From NCBI GenBank assembly GCA_027334715.1, contig DAHWUG010000002.1, forward strand, positions 64,977 through 97,631: 32,655 nt of DNA, given 5' to 3'. Below are positions 1-9,033 of the stretch, in pieces (position 1 is the first letter of the stretch; each line of letters starts with the position of its first letter). Origin of the DNA: Nanobdellota archaeon. Its GTDB lineage: Archaea; Nanobdellota; Nanobdellia; Pacearchaeales; GW2011-AR1. Below the pieces are notes generated by a model. The model saw nothing but the letters and a program-made list of their open reading frames with translations, was not told the origin of the DNA and ran no database searches. The position numbers and the translations under genes were made by a program.

Positions 1-1
1 A

Positions 2-1792
2 CAGCAGGCTTATGTATGCATAAATAATGTCTCAGGAAACGGAAATTATGTAACTCAGGGGTATTATGACCCAAACGGCTGCGGGTTTTCAGGAACGCCA
101 ATCTCAACTGCATCTGCTGCTTATCAGATATTTGCGCAGGGGCAGGAATTTGACAGTGTTGGAACGATGAATCTGAATTCTTCATACAACCAGTCAGAAA
201 ATCAGGCAGTAAGTTTTGCACTGCTTGCAGAAAATTATATAGCTCAAAATTATAATACAAACCTTAATTGCGGCTCTGGCTGCATTATTCCTATAAAAAT
301 AAATTCAAATGTGGGTCAAACAATAAATTTAAGCAACCTTCAAGTCAATTATCAGACAGATATAGGACAGCTTTTAATAAGCAATTTTTCTGACATTTCT
401 CCCATACCCCAAAAAATCACCTCAGGTTTCCAGCAGCTTTATCTTGACCATGCAAACCTGCTTGTTCCAGACAGCATAGGGAATTACACCTTTTCATTAG
501 TTCTCGACGGCAGAAATGTTACTTCACAACAAATACAAATTGCAAACATTCCTAAAATAAGGATTGTAAATCCGCTTAGGACAGCTTATGCATATCCAAC
601 AACATTTTCAGTAAGTGTTGATTCAAGCCAAAATATAAGCAGTTTTTCATGGGATTTCGGGGACAACAGCTCTGTTGTAACAACACAGGCGAATACAACA
701 TCGCACACATATGAAAATGCAGGAATTTACAATCTTGTAATTAATGTAACAAACAGTAAAAATTTGAGCTCATCAAAAACATTTGCAATAAATGTAAGTG
801 CGCCAAAAGATTTGATAGCTACAAGTCTTAAGAATATGGAAATTGCTGTTTCTGTCCTTCAATCTCAGATTGCATCTTTCACGCAATTTCAGCAAAGCGC
901 ACTGAATGCTTCCCTGAATCTTGATTACATAAACAGCGAGATCAATAGTTTAAATTCTGAATTCAAAAATGCAAGCACAAACACCGATTACAATAACCTT
1001 GTTGCAGAGCTTTTGGCAATAAAAATTCCTGACTTAGTATACAAGACTGCAGCAGCGTCCAATGTGCCATTTGTGCAGGGACTTTCTAGTATAAATCTCA
1101 ATGTCCTTCAGGATATAGCCGGAGGAAATTACACACAAGGAAAGGACCAGGCTTATATGGACGCAATCAATACATGGCAGCAGGAAAACCTTAACATGAA
1201 CTTTAATTATAATGAATTCTCAGGATCTTATTCAGGATATACTGACCCAATAACAAATGTTTTTACAATAACTGTAAGCGAGAAAAATGACATTCCTTAT
1301 GATTACTACCTAATTCTTCCACAGCTAGGAGGATTTACATCTGATTCAAATTACAGCACCAAAGATGGTTATATTTATTTTGATTTGAAGGGCAAGAATA
1401 CAGTTTCATTCTCCACGACAGACAATGTTGATGTTACAGGCCTTTCTGCATTTATTTCGCCTGCAATAAGCCATCTTAGTATTGCCCAGACAACAGCTGA
1501 AATTCCTGTTTTGTCAAAATGGATTACATTTTCCCTGATAATAGCAGGGATTTTGATTTTGGTTGTTATTGTTTACCTTCTTTTGAGAAGATGGTATGAC
1601 AAAAGATATGAAAGCTATTTGTTCAAGAACAAGAATGACCTTTTCAATATGATAAATTATGTAAATAATGCAAAAGTAAAGGGTCTGGCAAACAACATAA
1701 TAGAGCAGAACCTGAAAAAAGCAGGATGGAGCAGAGAAAGGATTAGATATGTTATGAGGAAGTACGCTGGAAAAAGAACAGGGATGATATAA
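2..1792 (+). CDS. PKD-domain surface protein with C-terminal TM anchor and cytosolic helical tail; 5' end truncated by window edge
   Basis: Frame stays open upstream of the listed ATG to base 2 (QQAYVCINNVSGNG...). PKD motif FSWDFGDNSS...HTYENAGIYNLVINVTN; TM WITFSLIIAGILILVVIVYLLL followed by a basic tail. Confidence 0.8.
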   Translation, partial: QQAYVCINNVSGNGNYVTQGYYDPNGCGFSGTPISTASAAYQIFAQGQEFDSVGTMNLNSSYNQSENQAVSFALLAENYIAQNYNTNLNCGSGCIIPIKINSNVGQTINLSNLQVNYQTDIGQLLISNFSDISPIPQKITSGFQQLYLDHANLLVPDSIGNYTFSLVLDGRNVTSQQIQIANIPKIRIVNPLRTAYAYPTTFSVSVDSSQNISSFSWDFGDNSSVVTTQANTTSHTYENAGIYNLVINVTNSKNLSSSKTFAINVSAPKDLIATSLKNMEIAVSVLQSQIASFTQFQQSALNASLNLDYINSEINSLNSEFKNASTNTDYNNLVAELLAIKIPDLVYKTAAASNVPFVQGLSSINLNVLQDIAGGNYTQGKDQAYMDAINTWQQENLNMNFNYNEFSGSYSGYTDPITNVFTITVSEKNDIPYDYYLILPQLGGFTSDSNYSTKDGYIYFDLKGKNTVSFSTTDNVDVTGLSAFISPAISHLSIAQTTAEIPVLSKWITFSLIIAGILILVVIVYLLLRRWYDKRYESYLFKNKNDLFNMINYVNNAKVKGLANNIIEQNLKKAGWSRERIRYVMRKYAGKRTGMI

Positions 1793-1859
1793 ACCAATTA
1801 TCAGACTGCAGAATTAAACACACAAAATTTAATAAACCTAAAAACAAATTTAATTTATA

Positions 1860-2501
1860 ATGGCAATAAAAGGATTCACAAATTTCTTCAAGAGAATCTT
1901 CTTAAATATGTTCAAGGGAAAAAAGGAGCTTAAGCTTGGATTTTACGGACCTCCAAATGCTGGAAAAACAAGCCTGGCAAACAGAATATGCAAAGATTTC
2001 ACCGGTGAAGAGATGGGAACTGTTAGCAAGATACCGCATGAAACAAGAACAGTGCAATTTAAGGAAAAAGTTGAGATAGAATACAAAGGAAAGAAAATGC
2101 TTTTCAAGATGATTGATACTCCCGGCATTGCAACAAAGATAGATTATGAGGATTTCCTGAAATACAGGATGAAGAAGAAAGATGCAATGGAAAGGGCAAA
2201 GGAAGCAACACAAGGGGTTGTTGAAAGCATCAAGTGGCTTGATGACATGGATGTTGTTGTTATCGTCTTAGACGCAACAGAGAACCCATACAATCAGGTA
2301 AATCTTACAATAATAGGAAATCTTGTTGCAAGAAAAATACCTGTTCTTATAGTCGCAAACAAGATTGATTTAAGAAAATCAAGCATAAAGAAAATAGAGG
2401 CTGCTTTTCCTGAATATGAAGTTATAGGAATAAGCGCAAAATACGGAAAAAACCTGGAGGAGTTTTATGAATCCATATTCAAGCTCGCTAAACAGGCTTA
2501 A
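1860..2501 (+). CDS. Era-like small GTPase (archaeal)
   Basis: G1 GPPNAGKTS, G3 DTPG, G4 NKID, G5 SAK; followed by DUF2073 gene. Confidence 0.9.
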   Translation: MAIKGFTNFFKRIFLNMFKGKKELKLGFYGPPNAGKTSLANRICKDFTGEEMGTVSKIPHETRTVQFKEKVEIEYKGKKMLFKMIDTPGIATKIDYEDFLKYRMKKKDAMERAKEATQGVVESIKWLDDMDVVVIVLDATENPYNQVNLTIIGNLVARKIPVLIVANKIDLRKSSIKKIEAAFPEYEVIGISAKYGKNLEEFYESIFKLAKQA

Positions 2502-2540
2502 AAATAAAAATTAAAAAGTATATTTAATATATAATAAAAG

Positions 2541-2942
2541 ATGGTGAAAAAAAGGCTCGGGAAAATAAAGGGGTTCAGCATCCAGTTTCTTCCATATGCT
2601 GAAATCAGGGGATTGAACAGCGATGAAAGGATAAAAAAGATTCTTCATCTTGTTCTGGAGAATAACATTCTTTTTTTGCAGGGAAGGCTTGAATCAAGCG
2701 AGGAAACGAGGCTTATCGGAGACACAATGGCAATGATAGGCCATGTAAGGGGCTTCAAAGGAGTTGAGCTTGCAGTCATTTCCGAAAACGGAAAAGAGGG
2801 TTTCTTTGGAAAGTTCAGGTCAAACCTTGTAAGCGCAATTGCCGGCGGGGATATAGGCGCTGTTACAATAATAGGGCCTGCGACAATTGTAAAGGAAATC
2901 AAGAGAAATCCAAAGAAGATAGAGCTGCTTTTGAAAGGTTAG
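2541..2942 (+). CDS. DUF2073 family protein
   Basis: 133 aa; resembles the archaeal DUF2073 family and sits directly after the Era-like GTPase. Confidence 0.75.
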   Translation: MVKKRLGKIKGFSIQFLPYAEIRGLNSDERIKKILHLVLENNILFLQGRLESSEETRLIGDTMAMIGHVRGFKGVELAVISENGKEGFFGKFRSNLVSAIAGGDIGAVTIIGPATIVKEIKRNPKKIELLLKG

Positions 2943-2976
2943 ATGATCCAAACAATCATTTTCTTTTTACTTTCTT

Positions 2977-3145
2977 TTAGAGTTCCTTAATTTGCTTATC
3001 AAATTCCCTAATTTGTTTTTCCCAATACCCTATAACGGCAAAATTCTTCTTTTCTAAACATTTTTTACATGTATTTTGTGCATCATTCAAGATGCAGCAT
3101 CATGACACCAACGCCATGCTCATATTTTACATAATTACCTTCCAT
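2977..3145 (-). pseudogene. Small (~56 aa) CxxC protein ORF interrupted by one frameshift
   Basis: Minus strand reads MEGNYVKYEHGVGVMMLHL in one frame, then LNDAQNTCKKCLEKKNFAVIGYWEKQIREFDKQIKEL* in the next; span 169 nt (not a multiple of 3). Confidence 0.4.
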
Positions 3146-3301
3146 TTTTAACCTCTGTTAAGTTTATTTATTAGAAAGCTCTGACTAACTTAGAGATTTC
3201 AAAAGGTTAGCATCTAATCTTTTTTTCATAATCAATTTAGAAATAAATAACTGACACAATTCATCCACAAACTTTATAATTATATTCTGCATTAAAATTT
3301 C

Positions 3302-3721
3302 ATGCCACATCAATGTGTTCGTTGTTCAAGAATAATCCCTTCTGGCAGCAGGGAAATACTTGAAGGATGCAAGGAGTGCCACAGCCATTTTTTCTTCTAC
3401 ATAAGGGATGATCAGCTAAAGAAAATGCATGATAATGTAATAGAGATACCTGAAAAAGACAAGGAAAAGATAGAGGAAGACATAAGGGAAATGGTCGGCA
3501 TAGAAGACTCACAAATTCCGGTAATACTTGATGTTGAGTCAATAAGGTCTGCTGGCGAAGGAAAATTTGAGCTTGACATAGCAAAAATATTCAGGAAAGA
3601 CAGACCTTTGATATACAAGCTTGAAGAGGGAAAATACATAATCGACATTGCTTCGACTCTCAGCACGAGTGCAAGTGGCCTTATCAAGAAGCCAAAAGAA
3701 AGCAGGAAAAAAAAAGAGTAG
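3302..3721 (+). CDS. Zn-ribbon protein (DUF2072-like)
   Basis: N-terminal MPHQCVRCSRIIPSGSREILEGCKECHSHFFFY with paired CxxC; next to GTPase/DUF2073. Confidence 0.75.
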   Translation: MPHQCVRCSRIIPSGSREILEGCKECHSHFFFYIRDDQLKKMHDNVIEIPEKDKEKIEEDIREMVGIEDSQIPVILDVESIRSAGEGKFELDIAKIFRKDRPLIYKLEEGKYIIDIASTLSTSASGLIKKPKESRKKKE

Positions 3722-3738
3722 GAATTTTCTCAATAGAC

Positions 3739-3747
3739 TTATAAATA
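3739..3747 (+). promoter_or_regulatory. TATA box of cca
   Basis: TTATAAATA, 28 nt before ATG 3767. Confidence 0.6.
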
Positions 3748-3766
3748 TTATTTCATTAAGTCTTAC

Positions 3767-5041
3767 ATGAATAAAATTAATTCTGTTCTGAAAGAGGTTT
3801 TGCCTTTCGCCAAGCCTTCTGACAAAGAAATGAATGAAATAAAAGAAAAGCTTAACGCTTTTCTTAAAAAAATAGATGCAAACAGAAAAAAGGCCAGGAT
3901 AAACGCCCAGATTTTTGTCGGTGGAAGCTGGGCAAAGGGCACAATAATAAAAAAAGACTCATATGACATAGATATTTTTGTAAGATTTGACAAGAAGTAC
4001 AGGGATTCAATGCTTTCTGACATTACTGAAAAAATGCTTAAAGGCCAAAAGGCAGAGAGAATTCATGGCTCAAGGGATTATTTCAAGATTAAATCTGAAG
4101 ATGGGCTTTTTTTTGAAATAATACCTGTAAAAATGGTTAATAACCCGAAAGAGGCGGAAAATGTCACAGACCTTTCATATTCTCACGTGAATTACATAAA
4201 AAAGAAGATAAAAACACAGAAAATCCTTGATGAGATAAGGCTTGCAAAGGCTTTCTGCTATGCAAACAATGCATATGGTGCAGAATCATACATCAGGGGA
4301 TTTTCAGGATATGCAATAGAGCTTTTAGTCAATTATTACGGCAGTTTTTTAAGATTTGTAAATGCAATTGCAAAAATAAAGGAAAAGGAAGTAATAGACA
4401 TAGAAAAACTTTACAAAAACAAAAGCCAGATACTCATGGACATAAACGAAGCGAAGTTAAAATCCCCGATAATTCTTATTGACCCAACATACAAACAGAG
4501 AAATGTGCTTGCTGCACTTTCCGATGAAACACTTAAAAGATTCCAGAAGTCATGCATTGAATTTATTAAAAATCCTTCTGCAAACTTCTTCAGAATTGAA
4601 GCTGTTGACATAAAAAAAATTATTGCAGATTCTAAAAAGAAAGGCCTTGAATTTGTATTGCTTGATATTTCAACAAATAAGCAGAAAGGGGATATTGCAG
4701 GAAGCAAACTGCTGAAATTCTATCGGCATTTAAACAATGAAATTCTTGGTTTTTTTGAAATAAAGGCCAAGGGATTTGAGTACTTTGGAGAAAAGCGTGC
4801 AAGGGCTTTCTTTGTTGTAAAAAGCAAGGGAAGTTTTATTGCAAAGGGGCCAAAGGTTAATGATGAAAAAAATGCCAGGAAATTCAGGTTAAAACATAAG
4901 ATTATTTCAATTAAAAATGGGCATTTATACTCAAAAATCAAGGCTGATTACTTCCTAAATGATTTTTTAATGAGATGGAAAGCAAAAAATATGAAAATAA
5001 TCAAGGACATGAGCATTACTGGCTTGAATGTTCATGAATAG
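3767..5041 (+). CDS. cca: CCA tRNA nucleotidyltransferase (archaeal class I)
   Basis: Nucleotidyltransferase motif FVGGSWAKGTIIKKDSYDIDIFVRF; overall layout of archaeal CCA-adding enzyme. Confidence 0.9.
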   Translation: MNKINSVLKEVLPFAKPSDKEMNEIKEKLNAFLKKIDANRKKARINAQIFVGGSWAKGTIIKKDSYDIDIFVRFDKKYRDSMLSDITEKMLKGQKAERIHGSRDYFKIKSEDGLFFEIIPVKMVNNPKEAENVTDLSYSHVNYIKKKIKTQKILDEIRLAKAFCYANNAYGAESYIRGFSGYAIELLVNYYGSFLRFVNAIAKIKEKEVIDIEKLYKNKSQILMDINEAKLKSPIILIDPTYKQRNVLAALSDETLKRFQKSCIEFIKNPSANFFRIEAVDIKKIIADSKKKGLEFVLLDISTNKQKGDIAGSKLLKFYRHLNNEILGFFEIKAKGFEYFGEKRARAFFVVKSKGSFIAKGPKVNDEKNARKFRLKHKIISIKNGHLYSKIKADYFLNDFLMRWKAKNMKIIKDMSITGLNVHE

Positions 5042-5387
5042 GATATTGTACTGACTTTATCTCCAAGGGTCCATAATGCTCTCCAATATAAATTTTATCA
5101 CCATCATTTAAGATATGTCCTGCATCAGAAAGCCTTTTTCCGTTGACAAATGTCCCTATCGCTGAATTATTATCAGTAAGATATAACACATTTCCAACAG
5201 ATGTTATTGTTGCATGATGCCTTGAAATGAATTTAGTCAATGAAAGGTTTTCCCATCCAACTTCTATACTGGCTCCATGATGCAGTCTTCCTATTGTGAC
5301 TTCATTGTAATTATCTTCAGCAAGGGCTGTCAAATTGTATCTCTTGTTTTTCCTTATGTGATCTATCAAAAAATAATGCTCTTCCAT
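5016..5387 (-). CDS. FHA-domain protein
   Basis: SRHHATI...YLTDNNSAIGTFVNGKRL...L.DGDKIYIG; 3' end overlaps the convergent cca gene by 26 nt. Confidence 0.85.
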   Translation of the reverse strand: MEEHYFLIDHIRKNKRYNLTALAEDNYNEVTIGRLHHGASIEVGWENLSLTKFISRHHATITSVGNVLYLTDNNSAIGTFVNGKRLSDAGHILNDGDKIYIGEHYGPLEIKSVQYPIHEHSSQ

Positions 5388-5451
5388 TTTAAAATTAGGA
5401 TAAAAAAAGAAGACAGTTTAAAAACTTTTTTCACTGGCAGTTCTTAAGTTT

Positions 5452-5820
5452 TTATTTCTCATATACCTGCACGGGACCATATGCCCCGAAGAATAAGGTG
5501 TATCCATCCTTAAGAACATAACCTACATTGGGCAATTTTTTTCTGTTTATGAATGTTCCGTTGGATGAGTTTTCATCTTTGATGTAAACATAGCCATTTG
5601 GACAGGTGATTGTCGCATGATGCCTTGAAACTGTAGAAACATTAAACGTCGCTTCATTCTGTTCTAATGTGCTTCCTTCATTAAAAACAAGGCCTTCGCC
5701 TAAACTAATGAGATTCCCATATCCCGGCCTTCCTAATTTTATTTCTTTATTTGTCTCAAGAAGGAAGGTTAAATCATGAATTTTTTCAGCAGGAACATCC
5801 TTAAGAATTAAATGCGACAT
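5452..5820 (-). CDS. FHA-domain protein (tandem paralogue)
   Basis: GRPGYGN...VSRHHATITCPNGYVYIKDENSSNGTFINRKKLPNVGYVLKDG. Confidence 0.88.
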   Translation of the reverse strand: MSHLILKDVPAEKIHDLTFLLETNKEIKLGRPGYGNLISLGEGLVFNEGSTLEQNEATFNVSTVSRHHATITCPNGYVYIKDENSSNGTFINRKKLPNVGYVLKDGYTLFFGAYGPVQVYEK

Positions 5821-5841
5821 TTTAATTAAATGTTGCTGTTT

Positions 5842-6372
5842 TCATTTTAATTTTTTTTCGGTCGTTGTCCTGTGCCCGATTATGCTTCCTGGCGGATTGA
5901 AATTAAAGGTATCTGAAAAATCGAAAAGGCCTCTGGGGGTAAAATAAACATCTGTTCTTTCTTTGAGTTTTCTACTTTTATCGTCGTAAATTCTTACGGT
6001 TTTTTTGTCTATGGACTGCTCTGTAACAACAAAGCCCCTGTTGTCAACAGAATAATAAATCTCATCAAAGCCTTCAGGGTATTCTCTTGTCATTTTCATC
6101 GCTTTTATTGCATCATCTTCAGAGAGAACTCTTTTGGCAAGTCCTGTTGTCAAATCAATACTGTCCGCTTTTTTTATTGCTGATCTAAATTTTCTTGCAA
6201 TAACTATTGAGGTTCTAGCAGCTAATCCGGCTGCTACACCCAATGCAAGGATTCCATAATAAACAGGACTGCTGTTAACAATGCTGTCTTTTAGTTTAAA
6301 TGAGTAATCTTCAAGATTCTTGTTAAATTTTCCTTCATGCATATAAGGTCTGACATCACCGATTTTTGTCAT
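5842..6372 (-). CDS. Uncharacterised protein with one predicted TM
   Basis: 176 aa intact ORF; hydrophobic PVYYGILALGVAAGLAA; same strand and close spacing as the FHA genes. Confidence 0.7.
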   Translation of the reverse strand: MTKIGDVRPYMHEGKFNKNLEDYSFKLKDSIVNSSPVYYGILALGVAAGLAARTSIVIARKFRSAIKKADSIDLTTGLAKRVLSEDDAIKAMKMTREYPEGFDEIYYSVDNRGFVVTEQSIDKKTVRIYDDKSRKLKERTDVYFTPRGLFDFSDTFNFNPPGSIIGHRTTTEKKLK

Positions 6373-6408
6373 TTTATTATTTATACCAGATAATTTATAC
6401 TTTTTTTG

Positions 6409-6537
6409 CTAAATATACTGCGAAGCATCTTGTAAATACCCTAAAGCTTCAGTAATCTTTTCAAATGCAAGTCTTAAATCCCTAAGGGAGTCATTAAATA
6501 CTTCTTCCTGGACTTTTTGCTCAAGTTTTTCAGCCAT
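6409..6537 (-). CDS. Small 42-aa helical protein (not in the supplied ORF track)
   Basis: Reverse complement reads MAEKLEQKVQEEVFNDSLRDLRLAFEKITEALGYLQDASQYI*; starts 2 nt after the stop of the upstream TrmB-like gene. Confidence 0.65.
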   Translation of the reverse strand: MAEKLEQKVQEEVFNDSLRDLRLAFEKITEALGYLQDASQYI

Positions 6538-6539
6538 TT

Positions 6540-7322
6540 TTACTGCACTACATTTACAGCCTTTTCAAATATGGATGTGAAAGCCTGGGCAAAAAAATCA
6601 GAATTCAGCCAGATTGCAGTATCCTCAGGACTTGAGTTTTTTGACAAATAAAAGAGTATTTCCTTCCTGTCAACTATGAAAAACTTGGCATCAACATCTG
6701 TTTTCTTCACTTTTATTCCAAGGTCTTTCTCAAATTTCCTTATTAACTTCTCATCACCAGAAAGGGCAATCAATATTTTTATTCCGTTTTTAGAAAGACT
6801 CTGGACAGTTTGCTGGAATAATTTAAGCTTGTAATTTATGTCTTCTGCGTTTGTGCAGATAAGGACTTCTTTTTCTGCGTTCTGCAATATTTCCCTCAAA
6901 TAGTTTGAGATGTTTGATCTTCCTTTTATCGCAGCAGAGAGGTCCTCTTTCTTAATAGGCCTTAAGCCTTCTTTATAGATTTCCTCAAGCTTCACGAATT
7001 CATCGGTGTTTCTTATATTTGAAAGAGTAACAATTCTTTCCTCTGCGTCTGAGCGGACATTATTCTTCATCTTTTCAAGGATCATATGGGGCTTAACTCC
7101 TATGTACTTGACCGGTTTTCCAAGCTTTATGATTGCAAATCCTTTTTTCTCCAGAGATTCTAAAACATCATAGGTTCTTGACCTTGGAACGCGTGACAAC
7201 TCTGCAATTTCTCCTGCAGAGGCAATTCCTTTTCCAAGCAAAGCTAGCCAGACTTTTGTTTCATAGATATTAAGGTCAAAATAATCCTTAATTCTGCTTA
7301 TGAGCTCCTGTTTTACAAGCAT
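6540..7322 (-). CDS. TrmB-like transcriptional regulator
   Basis: N-terminal wHTH YFDLNIYETKVWLALLGKGIASAGEIAELSRVPRSRTYDVLESLEKKGFAI; start set to MLVKQELI (7322), avoiding overlap with the upstream ORF. Confidence 0.88.
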   Translation of the reverse strand: MLVKQELISRIKDYFDLNIYETKVWLALLGKGIASAGEIAELSRVPRSRTYDVLESLEKKGFAIIKLGKPVKYIGVKPHMILEKMKNNVRSDAEERIVTLSNIRNTDEFVKLEEIYKEGLRPIKKEDLSAAIKGRSNISNYLREILQNAEKEVLICTNAEDINYKLKLFQQTVQSLSKNGIKILIALSGDEKLIRKFEKDLGIKVKKTDVDAKFFIVDRKEILFYLSKNSSPEDTAIWLNSDFFAQAFTSIFEKAVNVVQ

Positions 7323-7323
7323 T

Positions 7324-7584
7324 TTATTGTGCACCCTCCAATTCTGAAATTTTTTTAGATAATCCATTTTCACTTAATCTTAAATCAAGCAATATTCTGA
7401 AAGATTTCATGGCATCTCGTCCAACATGAATATCATTTGCTTGAGAAGGGTCTAATCTTTGAGTTGTTCTAAAATATCCAGTATCTCTGTAAAGTTGTCT
7501 CTCTGCATAGGGAATGGATGATCTTACATGCATTCTTGCCATATACAAATTATACATCTCCCCTAGTTTTTTCATTGATTTCAT
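7324..7584 (-). CDS. Uncharacterised 86-aa protein
   Basis: Intact ORF within the minus-strand block; 1-nt gap to the TrmB-like gene. Confidence 0.65.
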   Translation of the reverse strand: MKSMKKLGEMYNLYMARMHVRSSIPYAERQLYRDTGYFRTTQRLDPSQANDIHVGRDAMKSFRILLDLRLSENGLSKKISELEGAQ

Positions 7585-7588
7585 TTTA

Positions 7589-7978
7589 TTATTTTTTCTT
7601 CCCCCTTATTGCATTTCTTATGGAATTATGCATATTCCTGTAATCTTGCCATTTTCTTGTTATGTCTTCTATTACCTGTCTTGTCTTGTCTTTTATTCCA
7701 GTATGAAACACACTTGCTTTTCTTTCTAAAATCCCAGCAGGAGTTATCTGTTGATTTGGATTGGTTATAACAGTATACCCAGAAGATGAGATCATATAGC
7801 CTACTTGCTGAATGTCATAATCATTTGCAGCCCATAAAATAAGAGTAAACCTTCTTGAATCGTCAATATGCTGATTAAGATTAACCAAATCAACCAATTT
7901 TGCTTCGTAAAATTCCCTTTCAAGTTTTTCTGGAGTCAAACTTTGGTTTCTTCTGTATAATTCTATTGTTCTTTTCAT
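7589..7978 (-). CDS. Uncharacterised 129-aa protein
   Basis: Start at ATG 7978 (MKRTIELYRR) rather than the TTG at 7990; TATA-like sequence about 28 nt upstream. Confidence 0.7.
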   Translation of the reverse strand: MKRTIELYRRNQSLTPEKLEREFYEAKLVDLVNLNQHIDDSRRFTLILWAANDYDIQQVGYMISSSGYTVITNPNQQITPAGILERKASVFHTGIKDKTRQVIEDITRKWQDYRNMHNSIRNAIRGKKK

Positions 7979-8070
7979 TTTATTTGACAAAATTTGCTGG
8001 TTTATAAATCTTATGGTTTTGTCGTTCTTTTACAGTTACAACATATAGAGAATGTAAAATTCGTGTGGAT

Positions 8071-9027
8071 TTATAAAAGAAGATAGCTGGCAATGATTCC
8101 TATGAGGATTCCTGCAGTTATGAAAGGCATTGCAGGGTAAAATTTCTTCTTTTCAGCTGCGAAGAAAAGGTATGAGAGGCCAAGAGTTGCTCCTAAAATT
8201 ACAAAAATTGCTGAAACAAGACCAAGAGTCATGAACATAACGCCCGCGGTTATTATTGGAAATACCACGTCCCCTCCCCCAAGAATTGCGACATTGACCT
8301 TTATTTTCTTGTTTTTCAGCTTTGATTTTGGAATTGTCTTTTTCCATGTTTTTATCTGCGACCTTTGCTGTTTTGAGATGTAAGGAACAAAAAAGCCTGA
8401 GAAAATTTTAAGCGTGTTAATCTGGTATTTTGCCATTTTCTGCATAACTCCTGAATGCCAAACAGCCCACATGTCATATACTGAAATCAGGAGCAAGAGA
8501 GCGACAACTGTCCAGACATTGAGTATTGGGACAAAAACAGTTGCAATTCCCGGATAAATCAAAAGCTCTGTGAGATTATGAATAAGATAGCTTTTTCCGG
8601 ATATTTTAACAAATGCAAGCACAAGTGAAATTGCAAGTATTGAGATGAAAACAGCTTCCTGGCCGACATTCAAATCAAGACTTTTGGCAATAGCCATGAA
8701 TGAAAGAAGAAGAGCTATTGTTATAACAGAGAAAAACCATATCTTAAGGAAATAGCTGACCTGGAATTTCATCAGCAGTATCAAAAGAACAATTGCAAGT
8801 ATGAATGCAAATATTAGGTAGGCAAAAGAGCTGTTAAAATCGCTTTGTGTCTGGGCAGGAGGGGGATTAATCCACTCAAGGTATGGATTTGTGGTTGCCT
8901 GAACTGTTCCGTTTGTCTGGGCTTGCTGTATTGTAAAAGGATTCGTGCTTATTACATAAAGACCGATAAACTGCGTAACTACAAACATTGCAAGAAGAAG
9001 CGCAGTAATTCTTAAGTTGTGTTTCAT
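8071..9027 (-). CDS. Presenilin/signal peptide peptidase-family intramembrane aspartyl protease (A22-like)
   Basis: Multi-TM; YD motif (SVYDMWAVW), GxGD motif (GGGDVVFP), C-terminal PAL-like PAMPF. Confidence 0.85.
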   Translation of the reverse strand: MKHNLRITALLLAMFVVTQFIGLYVISTNPFTIQQAQTNGTVQATTNPYLEWINPPPAQTQSDFNSSFAYLIFAFILAIVLLILLMKFQVSYFLKIWFFSVITIALLLSFMAIAKSLDLNVGQEAVFISILAISLVLAFVKISGKSYLIHNLTELLIYPGIATVFVPILNVWTVVALLLLISVYDMWAVWHSGVMQKMAKYQINTLKIFSGFFVPYISKQQRSQIKTWKKTIPKSKLKNKKIKVNVAILGGGDVVFPIITAGVMFMTLGLVSAIFVILGATLGLSYLFFAAEKKKFYPAMPFITAGILIGIIASYLLL

Positions 9028-9033
9028 TTTTTC

